From NCBI RefSeq assembly GCF_040207125.1, contig NZ_CP157940.1, forward strand, positions 2,232,001 to 2,296,000: DNA of 64,000 nt, in the 5' to 3' direction. The notes below the pieces were generated by a model that searched no databases, was not told the DNA's origin, and saw only the letters and a program-made list of their open reading frames with translations. The translations under genes and the position numbers were made by a program. Below are positions 32,555-41,373 of this stretch, in pieces. Source of the DNA: Lacrimispora sp. BS-2. Its GTDB lineage: Bacteria; Bacillota; Clostridia; Lachnospirales; Lachnospiraceae. Position 1 is the first letter of the stretch, and each line of letters begins with the position of its first letter.

Positions 32555-33457
32555 TTATCCTTCTCCCCCCAGCAGCTCAGCCGCCACATATCCAAGCAAA
32601 GCCAGAGCAATTCCTCCCAAAAGCTCATACAGCTTCACTCTTTCCCACGGCATATCCCACAAGATGACAAAAGGAGAGGAAAATACCAGGCCTATAATAA
32701 CCCGGTACATTTGACGTTCATGGCGGGTGAGCAGACGTTCCACCACCTTGGCAAATAGAAAAACGCCTATGAAAAGGCCAGTTATGTAAGGTGCCAGCAC
32801 CACTCCATTGGACAAAAGGCTTTGGACATCAAGGGTAGAAAGGGCTCTTATGCAGGCATTATTTGTTTGCAGTATGGGTTCGTAAAAACCCAGCATCATC
32901 ATAATCATGGACCCGCTCACCCCCGGAACCACCATGGTGGCCGCAGCTACCAGGCCCACGAAAAACAGCGTGAATACCCAGAATTTTTCAGAGGAAAGAT
33001 AAGCCGCGCCGGAAGCCATATTCATTCCCTCCCCGCTGCTGCCGGAGGTAATGGTTGTTTCAGCGATAAAGGTGATGAGAATGACCACACCGCAGGTAAG
33101 GGCAGCCGTTAATATTCCTTTCCTTCTGTCTGCCCGGTCTTTTGAAAATGACTTTTGAAACAAGGAAGGGAGCCCGCCGCCGATCATGCCCAAAAATGCC
33201 ATTTTGGTCTGGAGCGGATATGTATGAAAAAGATATTCAAATGCCAGAGAAAGAAAAACAATGCCTGCCACCGCTCCCACCCCATAGGGAAAGAGAACCC
33301 GAAGGCTTTTTAAAGGCTCCTTAAACAGCTGCGTTACCGCATGAATAATCTTATCATACACTCCCATGGTAATGGCCAGCATTCCCCCGCTTATGCCGGG
33401 AAGTATGTTCGCCACACCAATGATAACACCCTTTAAAAGTTCACTGATATACTTCAA
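32555..33457 (-). CDS. popT: DUF368 membrane protein, undecaprenyl-phosphate translocase (PopT family)
   Basis: The 300-residue protein has about eight hydrophobic segments and the two inverted family motifs VANILPGISGGMLAI (about residues 16-30) and TMVVPGVSGSMIMMMLG (about 190-206). DUF368 proteins such as PopT return undecaprenyl phosphate, the lipid carrier for wall precursors, across the membrane. This fits its neighbours, an amidase and a peptidoglycan-binding protein. The gene name follows the family and is not proof of function. Confidence 0.88.
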   Translation of the reverse strand: MKYISELLKGVIIGVANILPGISGGMLAITMGVYDKIIHAVTQLFKEPLKSLRVLFPYGVGAVAGIVFLSLAFEYLFHTYPLQTKMAFLGMIGGGLPSLFQKSFSKDRADRRKGILTAALTCGVVILITFIAETTITSGSSGEGMNMASGAAYLSSEKFWVFTLFFVGLVAAATMVVPGVSGSMIMMMLGFYEPILQTNNACIRALSTLDVQSLLSNGVVLAPYITGLFIGVFLFAKVVERLLTRHERQMYRVIIGLVFSSPFVILWDMPWERVKLYELLGGIALALLGYVAAELLGGEG

Positions 33458-33568
33458 ACAATTCCTCCTGAATTTTATATATATGGTATATCCTATGCCT
33501 TTTTAACCGCTTCTAATACATATTTCCCCTTGTTCCAGCCATTACTGACAGCGCTTTAAGCGGATGTC

Positions 33569-33614
33569 AAAAAGCCGCAGAGCGCTGCTTTTTTTAAGCC
33601 TGCGTCCCTGCGGC
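33569..33614 (-). terminator. Terminator of the amidase gene
   Basis: On the minus strand GCCGCAG pairs with CTGCGGC (inner GCAGGC-type pairing possible), followed by TTTTTGAC. An overlapping alternative hairpin (CAGCGCT/AGCGCTG) would point the other way. Confidence 0.55.
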
Positions 33615-33620
33615 CAGATC

Positions 33621-34403
33621 TCAAGACACAGCCGGTCTTTTTACCATGAACGTATTATATCCGAGCCGCCTGAGAGTCTGCTCCATGCGCACCGCATTGT
33701 CAATATTGCGGAATGCTCCTACACGAACCTTATAAAGTCCATCCTCATAGACTACAAATGCCGGGAACCCCTGGGCCTTTAAAGTATTAACCTCATCTTC
33801 AGCCAGAGTGTGAACCCGGAATGCTCCTGTCTGCACCTGATAATATTCAGGACGTGTATCTTCCTGTTCCGTTATGGAATTCAGGATGCCATCTGCAATG
33901 GCCTGGGCAATATCCTGAAAATTCTGATCAAACAAATCATTATCCATTTCGTTATCAATAAATCCAACTTCCACCATAACGGTTGGAAGCTTTGTCCGCC
34001 TGAGAATAACCAGACCCGGACGTTCCACTGTGCCTAAATTGGCGAATCCCGTCTTATTTAAGGCTTCGCCTATGTTTTTTGCCAGCATGCCCGATGTCCC
34101 ATTATCTTCAAATACAAGAACCTCTATTCCGGAACCGGTACCTGGAACCGGCATTGCATTTCGGTGAATGGAAACAAAGAAATCTGCTTCCGTGTCGTTG
34201 GCCATGGTGACCTTCTCAAGGGGCGTATTATAGGTATCGTCAGTTCTGGTATATCTGACATCAATTCCGTTGTCTGCAAGAATTCTTCCCACAGCCATCG
34301 CAAGCCTTAAGTTATCATCTTTTTCCTGCCGTCCGCCATAGGACGCACCTGGGTCCGTGCCGCCGTGACCGGCATCTATTACTACGATCATTCTCTCAGC
34401 CAA
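33621..34403 (-). CDS. N-acetylmuramoyl-L-alanine amidase with SPOR domain
   Basis: The protein has an Amidase_3 catalytic domain (about residues 4-170) with zinc ligands in VIDAGHGGTDPG (His), the Glu of RQEKDDNLRL and FFVSIHRNA (His), and Glu in MVEVGFIDNE. A SPOR domain (about 185-260; YYQVQTGAF, YKVRVGAF) binds denuded glycan strands at septa. There is no signal peptide, so export is by an unknown route or the protein acts in sporulation. AAGGGAG lies eight bases before a TTG at 34403, which I take as start; an ATG six codons upstream lacks a site. Confidence 0.88.
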   Translation of the reverse strand: MAERMIVVIDAGHGGTDPGASYGGRQEKDDNLRLAMAVGRILADNGIDVRYTRTDDTYNTPLEKVTMANDTEADFFVSIHRNAMPVPGTGSGIEVLVFEDNGTSGMLAKNIGEALNKTGFANLGTVERPGLVILRRTKLPTVMVEVGFIDNEMDNDLFDQNFQDIAQAIADGILNSITEQEDTRPEYYQVQTGAFRVHTLAEDEVNTLKAQGFPAFVVYEDGLYKVRVGAFRNIDNAVRMEQTLRRLGYNTFMVKRPAVS

Positions 34404-34483
34404 AAGAAAAACTCCCTTCACATACTTCTATTATATAAAGTATGTAAAAGCAGCCTTCTCGGTACCACTTTTTTGTACCACAT

Positions 34484-34939
34484 TTATTCTTTTTCTCCTA
34501 ATTCCGCCATTACATCCATGTCTCTTGGCCCTACCGGAGTTGAAAATACGATCTGAGTGCTGGTCTTTCCATATTTCTGGAGCTGCCCAATAAAAATGTC
34601 CAGCTCCATGGTACTTGGAAAGGCCATCTTGATCAGCATGGAGTATTCTCCTGTGACACAGTTGCACTCCAGTACATTGGAAATGGACTCCATTTCCCCA
34701 TAAAACCGGATTTTATCCGCCGGAGAAACATCAAGACTTACAAATGCGGTAATATGATATCCCAGCTTCCTTGAATCCACCGCAGCATGATATCCGGTGA
34801 TGATTTTTTCCCGCTCCAGCTTTTCAATTCTGGCGGAAACTGCGGGAGAAGACAGAAAGGTGGTTTCCGCTATATTCTTTAGGGATGCCCGGGCATTCTT
34901 TTGTAATGTCTTCACTATTTTCTTATCGATGTCATCCAT
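34484..34939 (-). CDS. Lrp/AsnC-family transcriptional regulator
   Basis: The 151-residue protein has an N-terminal helix-turn-helix (about residues 1-55; NARASLKNIAETTFLSSPAVSARIEKL) and a RAM ligand-binding domain (about 65-145). Lrp proteins sense amino acids and form octamers. It is preceded by its own sigma-A promoter and by a terminator-like hairpin directly before its GGAGG site, so expression may be attenuated. It lies downstream of the dap genes. Confidence 0.92.
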   Translation of the reverse strand: MDDIDKKIVKTLQKNARASLKNIAETTFLSSPAVSARIEKLEREKIITGYHAAVDSRKLGYHITAFVSLDVSPADKIRFYGEMESISNVLECNCVTGEYSMLIKMAFPSTMELDIFIGQLQKYGKTSTQIVFSTPVGPRDMDVMAELGEKE

Positions 34940-34950
34940 TTCTTCCTCCT

Positions 34951-34995
34951 AAAAAGAAGAAAAGCGTCAGTACCGCCAGGGCACCGAACGCTTTT
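34951..34995 (-). terminator. Terminator or attenuator in the Lrp leader
   Basis: AAAAGCGT pairs with ACGCTTTT around a 20-base GC-rich loop and is followed by TTCTTTTT, then GGAGG and the Lrp start. It could end the dapL transcript or act as an attenuator downstream of the Lrp promoter. Confidence 0.65.
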
Positions 34996-35040
34996 GTTCT
35001 TTTAAATAAAACTCCATTTTTATGGATCTTTCTTAAATTT

Positions 35041-35069
35041 ATCATAACCAATCATCAAAAACTTGTCAA
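35041..35069 (-). promoter_or_regulatory. Sigma-A promoter of the Lrp gene
   Basis: TTGACA (35064-35069) and TATGAT (35041-35046) on the minus strand, spacer 17, just after the dapL stop. The leader to the start codon is about 95 bases. Confidence 0.8.
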
Positions 35070-35072
35070 TGC

Positions 35073-36302
35073 TTATTTTTTAAGGGATGGCATTTTCTTG
35101 ATCCGGTCAATGGCTTCCAGGGTGTTCTCATAGGTGCCAAATGCGGTCAAACGGAAGTATCCTTCGCCGCTTGGCCCAAATCCGCTTCCAGGAGTTCCCA
35201 CCACGCCGGCCTCTTCAAGGAGACGGTCAAAAAATTCCCAGGAGGTCATTCCCGCCGGTACCTTTAACCAGATATATGGAGCGTTGACGCCGCCATAAAC
35301 CTGGCAGCCGGCTTCCTTTAGCCCCATGTAAATGACTTTTGCATTTCTCATGTAATAGGCCACCTGTTCCTTTAGCTGTGCTTTTCCCCCGGCCGAATAG
35401 ACCGCTGCCCCTGCCTTCTGAACGATGTAGGGGGCACCGTTAAATTTGGTTCCATGGCGTCTAGCCCATAGGGAATGAAGGGAAACCCCTCCCCTTACCA
35501 AGGCCTTTGGAATGACGGTAAAGCCCAGGCGGACCCCGGTAAAGCCTGCATTTTTGGAAAAGGAACGAAATTCGATGGCACAGGTTTTCGCACCTTCGAT
35601 CTCAAAGATGGAATGGGGCACGTCATCCTGAGCGATATAAGCTTCATAGGCAGCATCATAAAGGATCACCGCGCCATTGTTATTGGCATAATCCACCCAT
35701 ACCTTTAACTGGTCCCTTGTCAGGGTCGTACCGGTGGGATTGCCTGGAACGCATAAGTAAATGAGATCCGGTGTCTCTTTTGGAAGCTCCGGTACAAAAT
35801 GGTTTTCAGCTGTACAGGGCATATAGATCACATTGCTCCACTTACCTGCCTCTTCCTCATATACCCCCGTTCTTCCTGCCATGGCATTGGAATCCACATA
35901 AACCGGATAAACCGGATCACAGACAGCGATACGGCAGCTTTCATCAAAAATCTCCTGGATATTTCCGCAATCGCTCTTTGCCCCATCCGAGACAAAGATC
36001 TCATCAGGGGATATGTCACAGCCTCTGGAAACGTAATCTTCCTTTGCAATGATTTCCCTTAAAAATCCATAGCCCAGATCCGGTGCATAGCCATGAAAGG
36101 TCTCCTTATGCCCCATCTCATCCACTGCTTCATGAAGAGCGTTTATAATGGCCGGCGCAATGGGCTGGGTCACATCGCCGATTCCCAGACGGATGATCTT
36201 CTTATGGGGATTTGCCTCAGTAAAGGCATTTACCTTTTTTGCAATGGTGGAAAAAAGATAGCTTCCCGGAAGCTTTAAGTAGTTTTCATTGATTTTTACC
36301 AT
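35073..36302 (-). CDS. dapL: LL-diaminopimelate aminotransferase
   Basis: The 409-residue PLP enzyme converts tetrahydrodipicolinate directly to LL-diaminopimelate with glutamate, bypassing the acyl branches of lysine and wall synthesis. The fold-type I aminotransferase features are present: N-terminal region NENYLKLPGSYLFSTIAKKV, the nucleotide loop VSDGAKSDCGNIQEIF, PGNPTGT, and Schiff-base lysine in SFSKNAGFTGVRLG (about residues 270-283). It is 17 bases after dapF, so both steps of DAP formation are coupled. Confidence 0.95.
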   Translation of the reverse strand: MVKINENYLKLPGSYLFSTIAKKVNAFTEANPHKKIIRLGIGDVTQPIAPAIINALHEAVDEMGHKETFHGYAPDLGYGFLREIIAKEDYVSRGCDISPDEIFVSDGAKSDCGNIQEIFDESCRIAVCDPVYPVYVDSNAMAGRTGVYEEEAGKWSNVIYMPCTAENHFVPELPKETPDLIYLCVPGNPTGTTLTRDQLKVWVDYANNNGAVILYDAAYEAYIAQDDVPHSIFEIEGAKTCAIEFRSFSKNAGFTGVRLGFTVIPKALVRGGVSLHSLWARRHGTKFNGAPYIVQKAGAAVYSAGGKAQLKEQVAYYMRNAKVIYMGLKEAGCQVYGGVNAPYIWLKVPAGMTSWEFFDRLLEEAGVVGTPGSGFGPSGEGYFRLTAFGTYENTLEAIDRIKKMPSLKK

Positions 36303-36319
36303 AGGTTCCTCCTGTTACC

Positions 36320-37132
36320 TTAAAGATTATTTATGTCAAATGTTCCCTCAAATACTTCTACTGCCGGCCCGGTCATGAACACATGGCCGCTTCCTTCCCG
36401 GTCCCAGTGGATGGTCAGATTGCCGCCCTTTAATTCCACCTCAACCGTTTGGGAGGTGCGGCCGCTTAAGGCTGAGGCAACCGCACTGGCGGTGGCTCCT
36501 GTCCCGCAGGCCCAGGTTTCCCCGCTGCCCCGCTCCCACACCCGCATGCGGATGTAATTCCGGTTCACCACCTGGATAAACTCCGAATTCGTCCGTTCCG
36601 GGAAACGCTCATGGTTTTCAAAGGCAGGCCCAATGGTCTCTAAATCCAGGCCGTCAATGTGGTCCATATAGTAAATGGCATGGGGATTTCCCATGGAAAT
36701 GCCGATGAACTCATAGTCCTTTCCTTCAATGCAGATCGTCTCCGGCACCTGGCTGGTGATCTTTGGCACTCCCATGTCCACCGTGATCTGAACAGCCCGG
36801 CCATTCTCAGGCTTAACCTTTAAGTGCTTGATCCCTGCCCCTGTCTCCACATCGAATTCCGTCTTTTTCACCAGATGATGATCGTAAACATATTTTCCTA
36901 CACAGCGGATGCCGTTGCCGCACATCTGGCTCTCCGTGCCGTCGGCGTTGAACATCCTCATGCGGCAGTCCGCTGTTTTGGACGGGCAGATAAGGATCAG
37001 CCCATCGGATCCAATGCCAAAATGACGGTCGCTGACCTTTTTCGCAAGCGCCTCCGGAGCTTCCACGGATTCCTCAAAACAGTTGATATATACGTAATCG
37101 TTACCGATTCCCTGCATCTTTGTAAATTTCAT
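36320..37132 (-). CDS. dapF: Diaminopimelate epimerase
   Basis: The 270-residue enzyme interconverts LL- and meso-diaminopimelate, the last step before wall precursors and lysine. Both catalytic cysteines are present: Cys77 in MCGNGIRCVG and Cys209 in WACGTGATAS. The substrate-binding loop ERGSGETWACGTG is normal. I use the second ATG (37132), which is better spaced from GGGAG. It is the functional-looking member of a pair; a second homologue at 53902 lacks both cysteines. Confidence 0.96.
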   Translation of the reverse strand: MKFTKMQGIGNDYVYINCFEESVEAPEALAKKVSDRHFGIGSDGLILICPSKTADCRMRMFNADGTESQMCGNGIRCVGKYVYDHHLVKKTEFDVETGAGIKHLKVKPENGRAVQITVDMGVPKITSQVPETICIEGKDYEFIGISMGNPHAIYYMDHIDGLDLETIGPAFENHERFPERTNSEFIQVVNRNYIRMRVWERGSGETWACGTGATASAVASALSGRTSQTVEVELKGGNLTIHWDREGSGHVFMTGPAVEVFEGTFDINNL

Positions 37133-37147
37133 CATTCTCTCCCATAA

Positions 37148-37696
37148 CTATCGATTGATCAGGCTCATGATCATCTGGGCGGTTTCCACCATATTGGTTC
37201 CGCTGTCCATGCTGCATTTCTGGATGTACCGGTAGGCATCCGTTTCAGACATATGGTTCCGTTCCATCAAAAGCTCCTTTGCCTCTCTGATCAATTCCTT
37301 CTCCTCGCTGTTCCGCTCTTTTGGCTGGCTTTTTAACTTCTTCCGCCTTTTGGCAAGGGATTCCACCATCATTTCCAGGGTGCTTACCAGGTCCTGTACC
37401 TTTAATGGATGGCCCAGGCAGACCACACCTTCAGGCGCTCTGCCGCTCCACTGGCTGGGGGACACCAAAAGAAGCATCTGCATGCCTTTTGGAAGACATT
37501 CGTAAAGCTCGTAAAATACCATATCTGCAAACCTGCAGCCGCATACAACGATTCCACTGCCCAGCTCGTCGGCGCTGTTTACCGCCTGGGCACCGGAGGT
37601 GCAGACCGCTGCTACCGTAAAGCCGTTCCTCACAAGAATATTTTTAATATTTTTTGCATCCTCTTCTCTGGAAAATGCCACTATCACATTGGTCAA
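37148..37696 (-). CDS. ANTAR-domain antiterminator protein
   Basis: The 182-residue protein has a receiver-like N-terminal domain (about residues 1-110) and a C-terminal ANTAR domain (about 125-180; LIREAKELLMERNHMSETDAYRYIQKCSMDSG). The receiver-like part lacks the conserved phosphoacceptor aspartate pattern. ANTAR proteins bind nascent RNA and prevent termination. In clostridia an ANTAR gene (nitR) next to glnA is known to control it. The gene follows glnA by 35 bases and uses a TTG start with GGAGGTG upstream. Confidence 0.88.
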   Translation of the reverse strand: MTNVIVAFSREEDAKNIKNILVRNGFTVAAVCTSGAQAVNSADELGSGIVVCGCRFADMVFYELYECLPKGMQMLLLVSPSQWSGRAPEGVVCLGHPLKVQDLVSTLEMMVESLAKRRKKLKSQPKERNSEEKELIREAKELLMERNHMSETDAYRYIQKCSMDSGTNMVETAQMIMSLINR

Positions 37697-37731
37697 ACAC
37701 TCTCACCTCCAGATAATCGTACCAGAAAACA

Positions 37732-39069
37732 TTAATATTTATACAGGTATTCTTCCACTTCCCAATCTGTTACCTGGGCCCGGAACAGATGCCATTCGGT
37801 TTCCTTGGCTTCCAGGTATTTGGTAAAGATGTGTTCGCCCAGCACTTTTTTCATAAAATCGTCCTTACGGAAAGCTTCGATGGCTTCTCCCAGAGTCTCC
37901 GGCAGATGCTCAATTCCCTTTTCCACAATCTCCTCCGGCAGCATGGCGAAAATGTTCCTGTCAACGCTCTCCGGCGGAGTCATCTCTTTTTCTATTCCAT
38001 CAAGACCGGCAGCCAGGCAGGCGGCTAAAGCCAGGTATGGGTTGACGGCAGGATCCGGGCAGCGAAGCTCGATCCTTGTTCCTGCCCCTCTGGAAGCAGG
38101 GATACGGATCAAAGGGCTTCTGTTTGCCTTGGCTGACCATGCAATATATACCGGGGCATCGTATCCGGGAACAAGGCGTTTATAGGAATTGACCAGTGGA
38201 TTGGTGAGTATGGTCATCCCTTTCATATGATAAAGGATTCCGGCTATAAACTGGTAGGCAGTCCTGCTTAAGCCAAGCTCATCGGATGGGTCCTCAAACA
38301 TATTGTTGCCCTTTAAATCAGACAGGGACATGTTGATGTGCATTCCGGAGCCATTGACGCCTGCCTTGGGCTTTGGCATAAAGGTAGCGTGAAGTCCGTG
38401 GCGCTTGGCAATGGACTTTACCGCCATTTTAAAGGTCATGATGTTATCCGCTGTCACCATGCCTTCTGCATACTGAAAATCGATTTCGTGCTGCCCCGGC
38501 GAAATTTCATGGTGGGAAGCCTCGATCATGAATCCCATTTCTTCCAGATTCAGCACCATATCCCGGCGGACGTTCTCAGCCAGGTCAATGGGTGCCACAT
38601 CAAAATAGCTTGCCGTTTCATGGGTGTCCGTTGTGGGACGTCCCTCTTCATCCGTATGGAAAAGAAAGAATTCACATTCTGGTCCCGCATGGAATTCAAA
38701 TCCCATATCTTTTGCTTTCTTTAACACCTTTTTGAGCACAAATCTGGGATCACCTTCAAAAGGCGTCCTGTCCGGACTATATACATCGCACATCAGGCGG
38801 GCAACCTTCCCCTGCTGGGGGCGCCACGGAAAAATCTCAAAAGTATCAAGATCCGGGTAAAGATACATATCGGATTCTTCTATTCTTACAAAGCCTTCAA
38901 TGGAAGAACCGTCAAACATGCAGCGGTTATCAAGAGCCTTCCCAAGCATGCTTTTTGTAATGGCAACATTCTTAAGCATACCGAAAATATCAGTGAACTG
39001 AAGACGGATAAATTCCACATCCTCTTCTTCTACTATCCGGAATATATCTTCTTTGCTGTACTTGCTCAT
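37732..39069 (-). CDS. glnA: Glutamine synthetase type I
   Basis: The 445-residue enzyme condenses glutamate and ammonia with ATP. It shows the beta-grasp domain (about 10-100), DGSSIEGF, the metal-binding [26 protein letters not shown] and the [15 protein letters not shown] active-site segments. The short GlnA form lacks the adenylylation-site insertion of enteric enzymes. The start [10 protein letters not shown] has AAGGGAGAT upstream, so the in-frame ATG nine codons earlier is unlikely. A terminator/antiterminator leader precedes it, and an ANTAR gene follows. Confidence 0.96.
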   Translation of the reverse strand: MSKYSKEDIFRIVEEEDVEFIRLQFTDIFGMLKNVAITKSMLGKALDNRCMFDGSSIEGFVRIEESDMYLYPDLDTFEIFPWRPQQGKVARLMCDVYSPDRTPFEGDPRFVLKKVLKKAKDMGFEFHAGPECEFFLFHTDEEGRPTTDTHETASYFDVAPIDLAENVRRDMVLNLEEMGFMIEASHHEISPGQHEIDFQYAEGMVTADNIMTFKMAVKSIAKRHGLHATFMPKPKAGVNGSGMHINMSLSDLKGNNMFEDPSDELGLSRTAYQFIAGILYHMKGMTILTNPLVNSYKRLVPGYDAPVYIAWSAKANRSPLIRIPASRGAGTRIELRCPDPAVNPYLALAACLAAGLDGIEKEMTPPESVDRNIFAMLPEEIVEKGIEHLPETLGEAIEAFRKDDFMKKVLGEHIFTKYLEAKETEWHLFRAQVTDWEVEEYLYKY

Positions 39070-39095
39070 AATGCTATCTCCCTTCTTAAAAACCA

Positions 39096-39174
39096 TAAAA
39101 ACCCTGCTTTCCTGTAACAGGAAAAAGGGTAGGCGAATACAGTCTCACATCAATGGACCATCTTCGCACCACCC
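39096..39174 (-). promoter_or_regulatory. glnA leader with mutually exclusive terminator and antiterminator
   Basis: A terminator hairpin (39101-39130; ACCCT...AGGGT with inner TTCCTG-TTA-CAGGAA) followed by TTTTTA lies 25 bases before the glnA start. Upstream, GGGTGG and GCGAA (to 39174) can pair with TTCGCC and TACCC (39127-39137). The TACCC strand is shared with the terminator foot, so the two structures exclude each other. This is the arrangement expected for ANTAR-type control. I did not find a convincing pair of A-n-n-G hexaloops. Confidence 0.7.
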
Positions 39175-39188
39175 CGTCATATGTGTAA

Positions 39189-39217
39189 AATATAACAGCT
39201 TGAAAAAAATTTGTCAA
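39189..39217 (-). promoter_or_regulatory. Sigma-A promoter of glnA
   Basis: TTGACA (39212-39217) and TATATT (39189-39194) on the minus strand with a 17-base spacer, about 120 bases before the start codon. Confidence 0.88.
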
Positions 39218-39222
39218 TATTT

Positions 39223-41091
39223 TTATTTATTACTTTGATATGCTAACGCCCGGATTGCATTTAAAATAGCAAGTACCGAGACGCCTACGTCTCCAAATAC
39301 GGCTGCCCACATGGTGGCAATTCCTGCCGCCGACAACAGAAGAATGAGCACTTTCACTCCAATGGCAAAAATGATATTCTGCCTGACAATTCTTGCGGTT
39401 TTTCTTGCGATTGCAATGGCATCTATAATCTTTGACGGTTCATCTGTCATGATCACCACATCCGCGGCTTCTACCGCCGCATCGGAGCCGATTCCTCCCA
39501 TGGCAATTCCCACATCTGCCCGGGCAAGGACCGGAGCGTCATTGATGCCGTCGCCCACAAAGGCCAGGTTAAGCCCTTCCTGTTTTCTTGATAACAGCTC
39601 TTCTACTTTTCCTACCTTATCACCGGGAAGCAATCCGCCGTGAACCTCGTCAAGACCCAGCTTTTCGCCAACCGCCTGACCTACCTCCGGCTTATCACCA
39701 GTCAGCATCACCAGCTTCTTTACTCCGGCTGCCTTTAATCCTTTTAAGGCCATGGGCACATCTTCACGAATGGTGTCGGAAATGGTAATGGAGCCAAGAT
39801 AGCGCCCTCCATCCGCCACATAAAGGGACGTTCCTGTTACAGTGCCCTGATCAGTGATTGCTATTCCCTGCTGCTCCATAAGCCTTGCATTGCCGATATA
39901 AAGTTCATGCTCTCTGTCATCCTCTTTAATCTCTGCTCTGATGCCATATCCTGCAATTTCTTCCACACTTTCGATAAAACTCTCATCAATAGGCTTTCCA
40001 TAGGCTTCCTTCACCGATAAGGCGATGGGATGGTTGGAATGAAACTCCCCATAAGCCGCCAGCCTTAAAAGCTCTTCCTTTGTTCCTTCTAAAGGATCTA
40101 CATCTGTAACCTTAAATTTCCCTGTTGTAAGGGTTCCTGTCTTGTCAAAGACAACGGTTTCCAAAGAAGCCATGGCTTCCAGGTAATTGCTTCCCTTCAT
40201 GAGAATCCCATGTCTGGAGGCAGCGCCCAGCCCTCCAAAAAAGCTTAGAGGCACGGATATCACCAGCGCACAAGGACAAGAGACAACCAGGAAGCTGCAG
40301 GCACGGTAAATCCAGGTTCCCCATTCACCGCCAAACACCAGGGGAGGAATCACTGCCAGGATAAGCGCCAGGCCTACCACCACCGGCGTATAGATTTTTG
40401 CGAACCTGGTAATGAAGTTTTCGGCCTTTGCCTTTCGAAAACTGGCATTTTCCACCAGCTCCAGAATCTTTGCAACCGTAGAGTCATCAAAGATCTTTGT
40501 TACTTCAACCTCTAAAACACCGTTTAAGTTGATGGAACCGCTGAATATTGCATCCGTTTCCTTCACTTCCACAGGCATGGATTCTCCGGTCAGGGCCTTG
40601 GTATCCAATCCTCCGTTCCCCTTTACGACGATGCCGTCAAGAGGCACCTTTTCTCCCGGCTTTATTACGATCCTGTCTCCAACAGACACTTCATAAGGGT
40701 CTACTTTCTCTTCTTTCCCATTCCGGAGCAGGTTTGCATATTCCGGATTAATATCCATAAGCTCGGTGATGGACTTTCTGGACTTGTTTACCGCGTAGTC
40801 ATTAAAGAGTTCACCCACCTGGTAAAACAGCATAACTCCTACCGCTTCTTCCATAGCCCCGATGCCGATAGCACCGAAGGTTGCCACTGTCATGAGAAAG
40901 TTTTCATCGAAAATCTGGCCGTTTTTAATATTCCGGAGTGCTTTTAAGGGAATATCATATCCTGCTGCCAGATAGGAGATCAAAAAAAGCATCCAGTACC
41001 AGACTGTTTTTTCTTCCACAATCATTCCTGCCGCAAAAAACAAGGCGCTGGCCACAAGTCTTATTGCCATCTGTTTCTGTTTCTTCGTCAT
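39223..41091 (-). CDS. cadA: Heavy-metal-translocating P1B-type ATPase (CadA/ZntA type)
   Basis: The 622-residue pump exports Zn/Cd/Pb-type divalent metals with ATP. Motifs: TGES in KALTGESMPVEV (about residues 188-199), CPC in SCPCALVISVPLSF, DKTGTLTTG (phosphorylated Asp), HP motif in FHSNHPIALS, and GDGINDAPVLARADVG. No N-terminal HMA domain is fused; it is encoded by the preceding gene. The CPC plus invariant Lys/Asp pattern fits divalent rather than copper pumps. AAGGAGCGG precedes the ATG at 41091; upstream in-frame starts overlap the HMA gene. Confidence 0.94.
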   Translation of the reverse strand: MTKKQKQMAIRLVASALFFAAGMIVEEKTVWYWMLFLISYLAAGYDIPLKALRNIKNGQIFDENFLMTVATFGAIGIGAMEEAVGVMLFYQVGELFNDYAVNKSRKSITELMDINPEYANLLRNGKEEKVDPYEVSVGDRIVIKPGEKVPLDGIVVKGNGGLDTKALTGESMPVEVKETDAIFSGSINLNGVLEVEVTKIFDDSTVAKILELVENASFRKAKAENFITRFAKIYTPVVVGLALILAVIPPLVFGGEWGTWIYRACSFLVVSCPCALVISVPLSFFGGLGAASRHGILMKGSNYLEAMASLETVVFDKTGTLTTGKFKVTDVDPLEGTKEELLRLAAYGEFHSNHPIALSVKEAYGKPIDESFIESVEEIAGYGIRAEIKEDDREHELYIGNARLMEQQGIAITDQGTVTGTSLYVADGGRYLGSITISDTIREDVPMALKGLKAAGVKKLVMLTGDKPEVGQAVGEKLGLDEVHGGLLPGDKVGKVEELLSRKQEGLNLAFVGDGINDAPVLARADVGIAMGGIGSDAAVEAADVVIMTDEPSKIIDAIAIARKTARIVRQNIIFAIGVKVLILLLSAAGIATMWAAVFGDVGVSVLAILNAIRALAYQSNK

Positions 41092-41107
41092 AGCCGCTCC
41101 TTTTCTC

Positions 41108-41332
41108 TTACCGCAATACCTTAAATTCTGCTTCCGGCTCGATTTTATTTGATATCTTTCTTGCCGCTTCCATAATTTCATCTGATCTGTTTTCTTCGAC
41201 TTCCATGGTCATCCTCTGGGTCATAAAGCTTAAGGATGCGCTTTCCACACCATCTAATTTTTTTACCTCTTCTTCAATCTTGGCTGCACAGTTGGCACAG
41301 CATAAACCTTCCAGCTTAACAATCTTTTTCAT
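41108..41332 (-). CDS. Stand-alone heavy-metal-associated (HMA) domain protein
   Basis: The 74-residue protein is one ferredoxin-like HMA domain with the metal site GLCCANCAAK (CxxC with an extra Cys next to it, residues 11-15). It probably hands metal to the adjacent ATPase, replacing the fused N-terminal domain of other CadA proteins. It lies between the regulator and the pump in one operon. Confidence 0.9.
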   Translation of the reverse strand: MKKIVKLEGLCCANCAAKIEEEVKKLDGVESASLSFMTQRMTMEVEENRSDEIMEAARKISNKIEPEAEFKVLR

Positions 41333-41373
41333 AACCTATACTCTCCTTTTTCATTCTTTTATTATTATCTTAA

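Noticed and set aside
39163-39174. T-box or known glutamine riboswitch in the glnA leader
   Set aside because: No T-box antiterminator consensus (TGGNACCGCG) or known glutamine aptamer core was found; the ANTAR explanation fits the gene context better.
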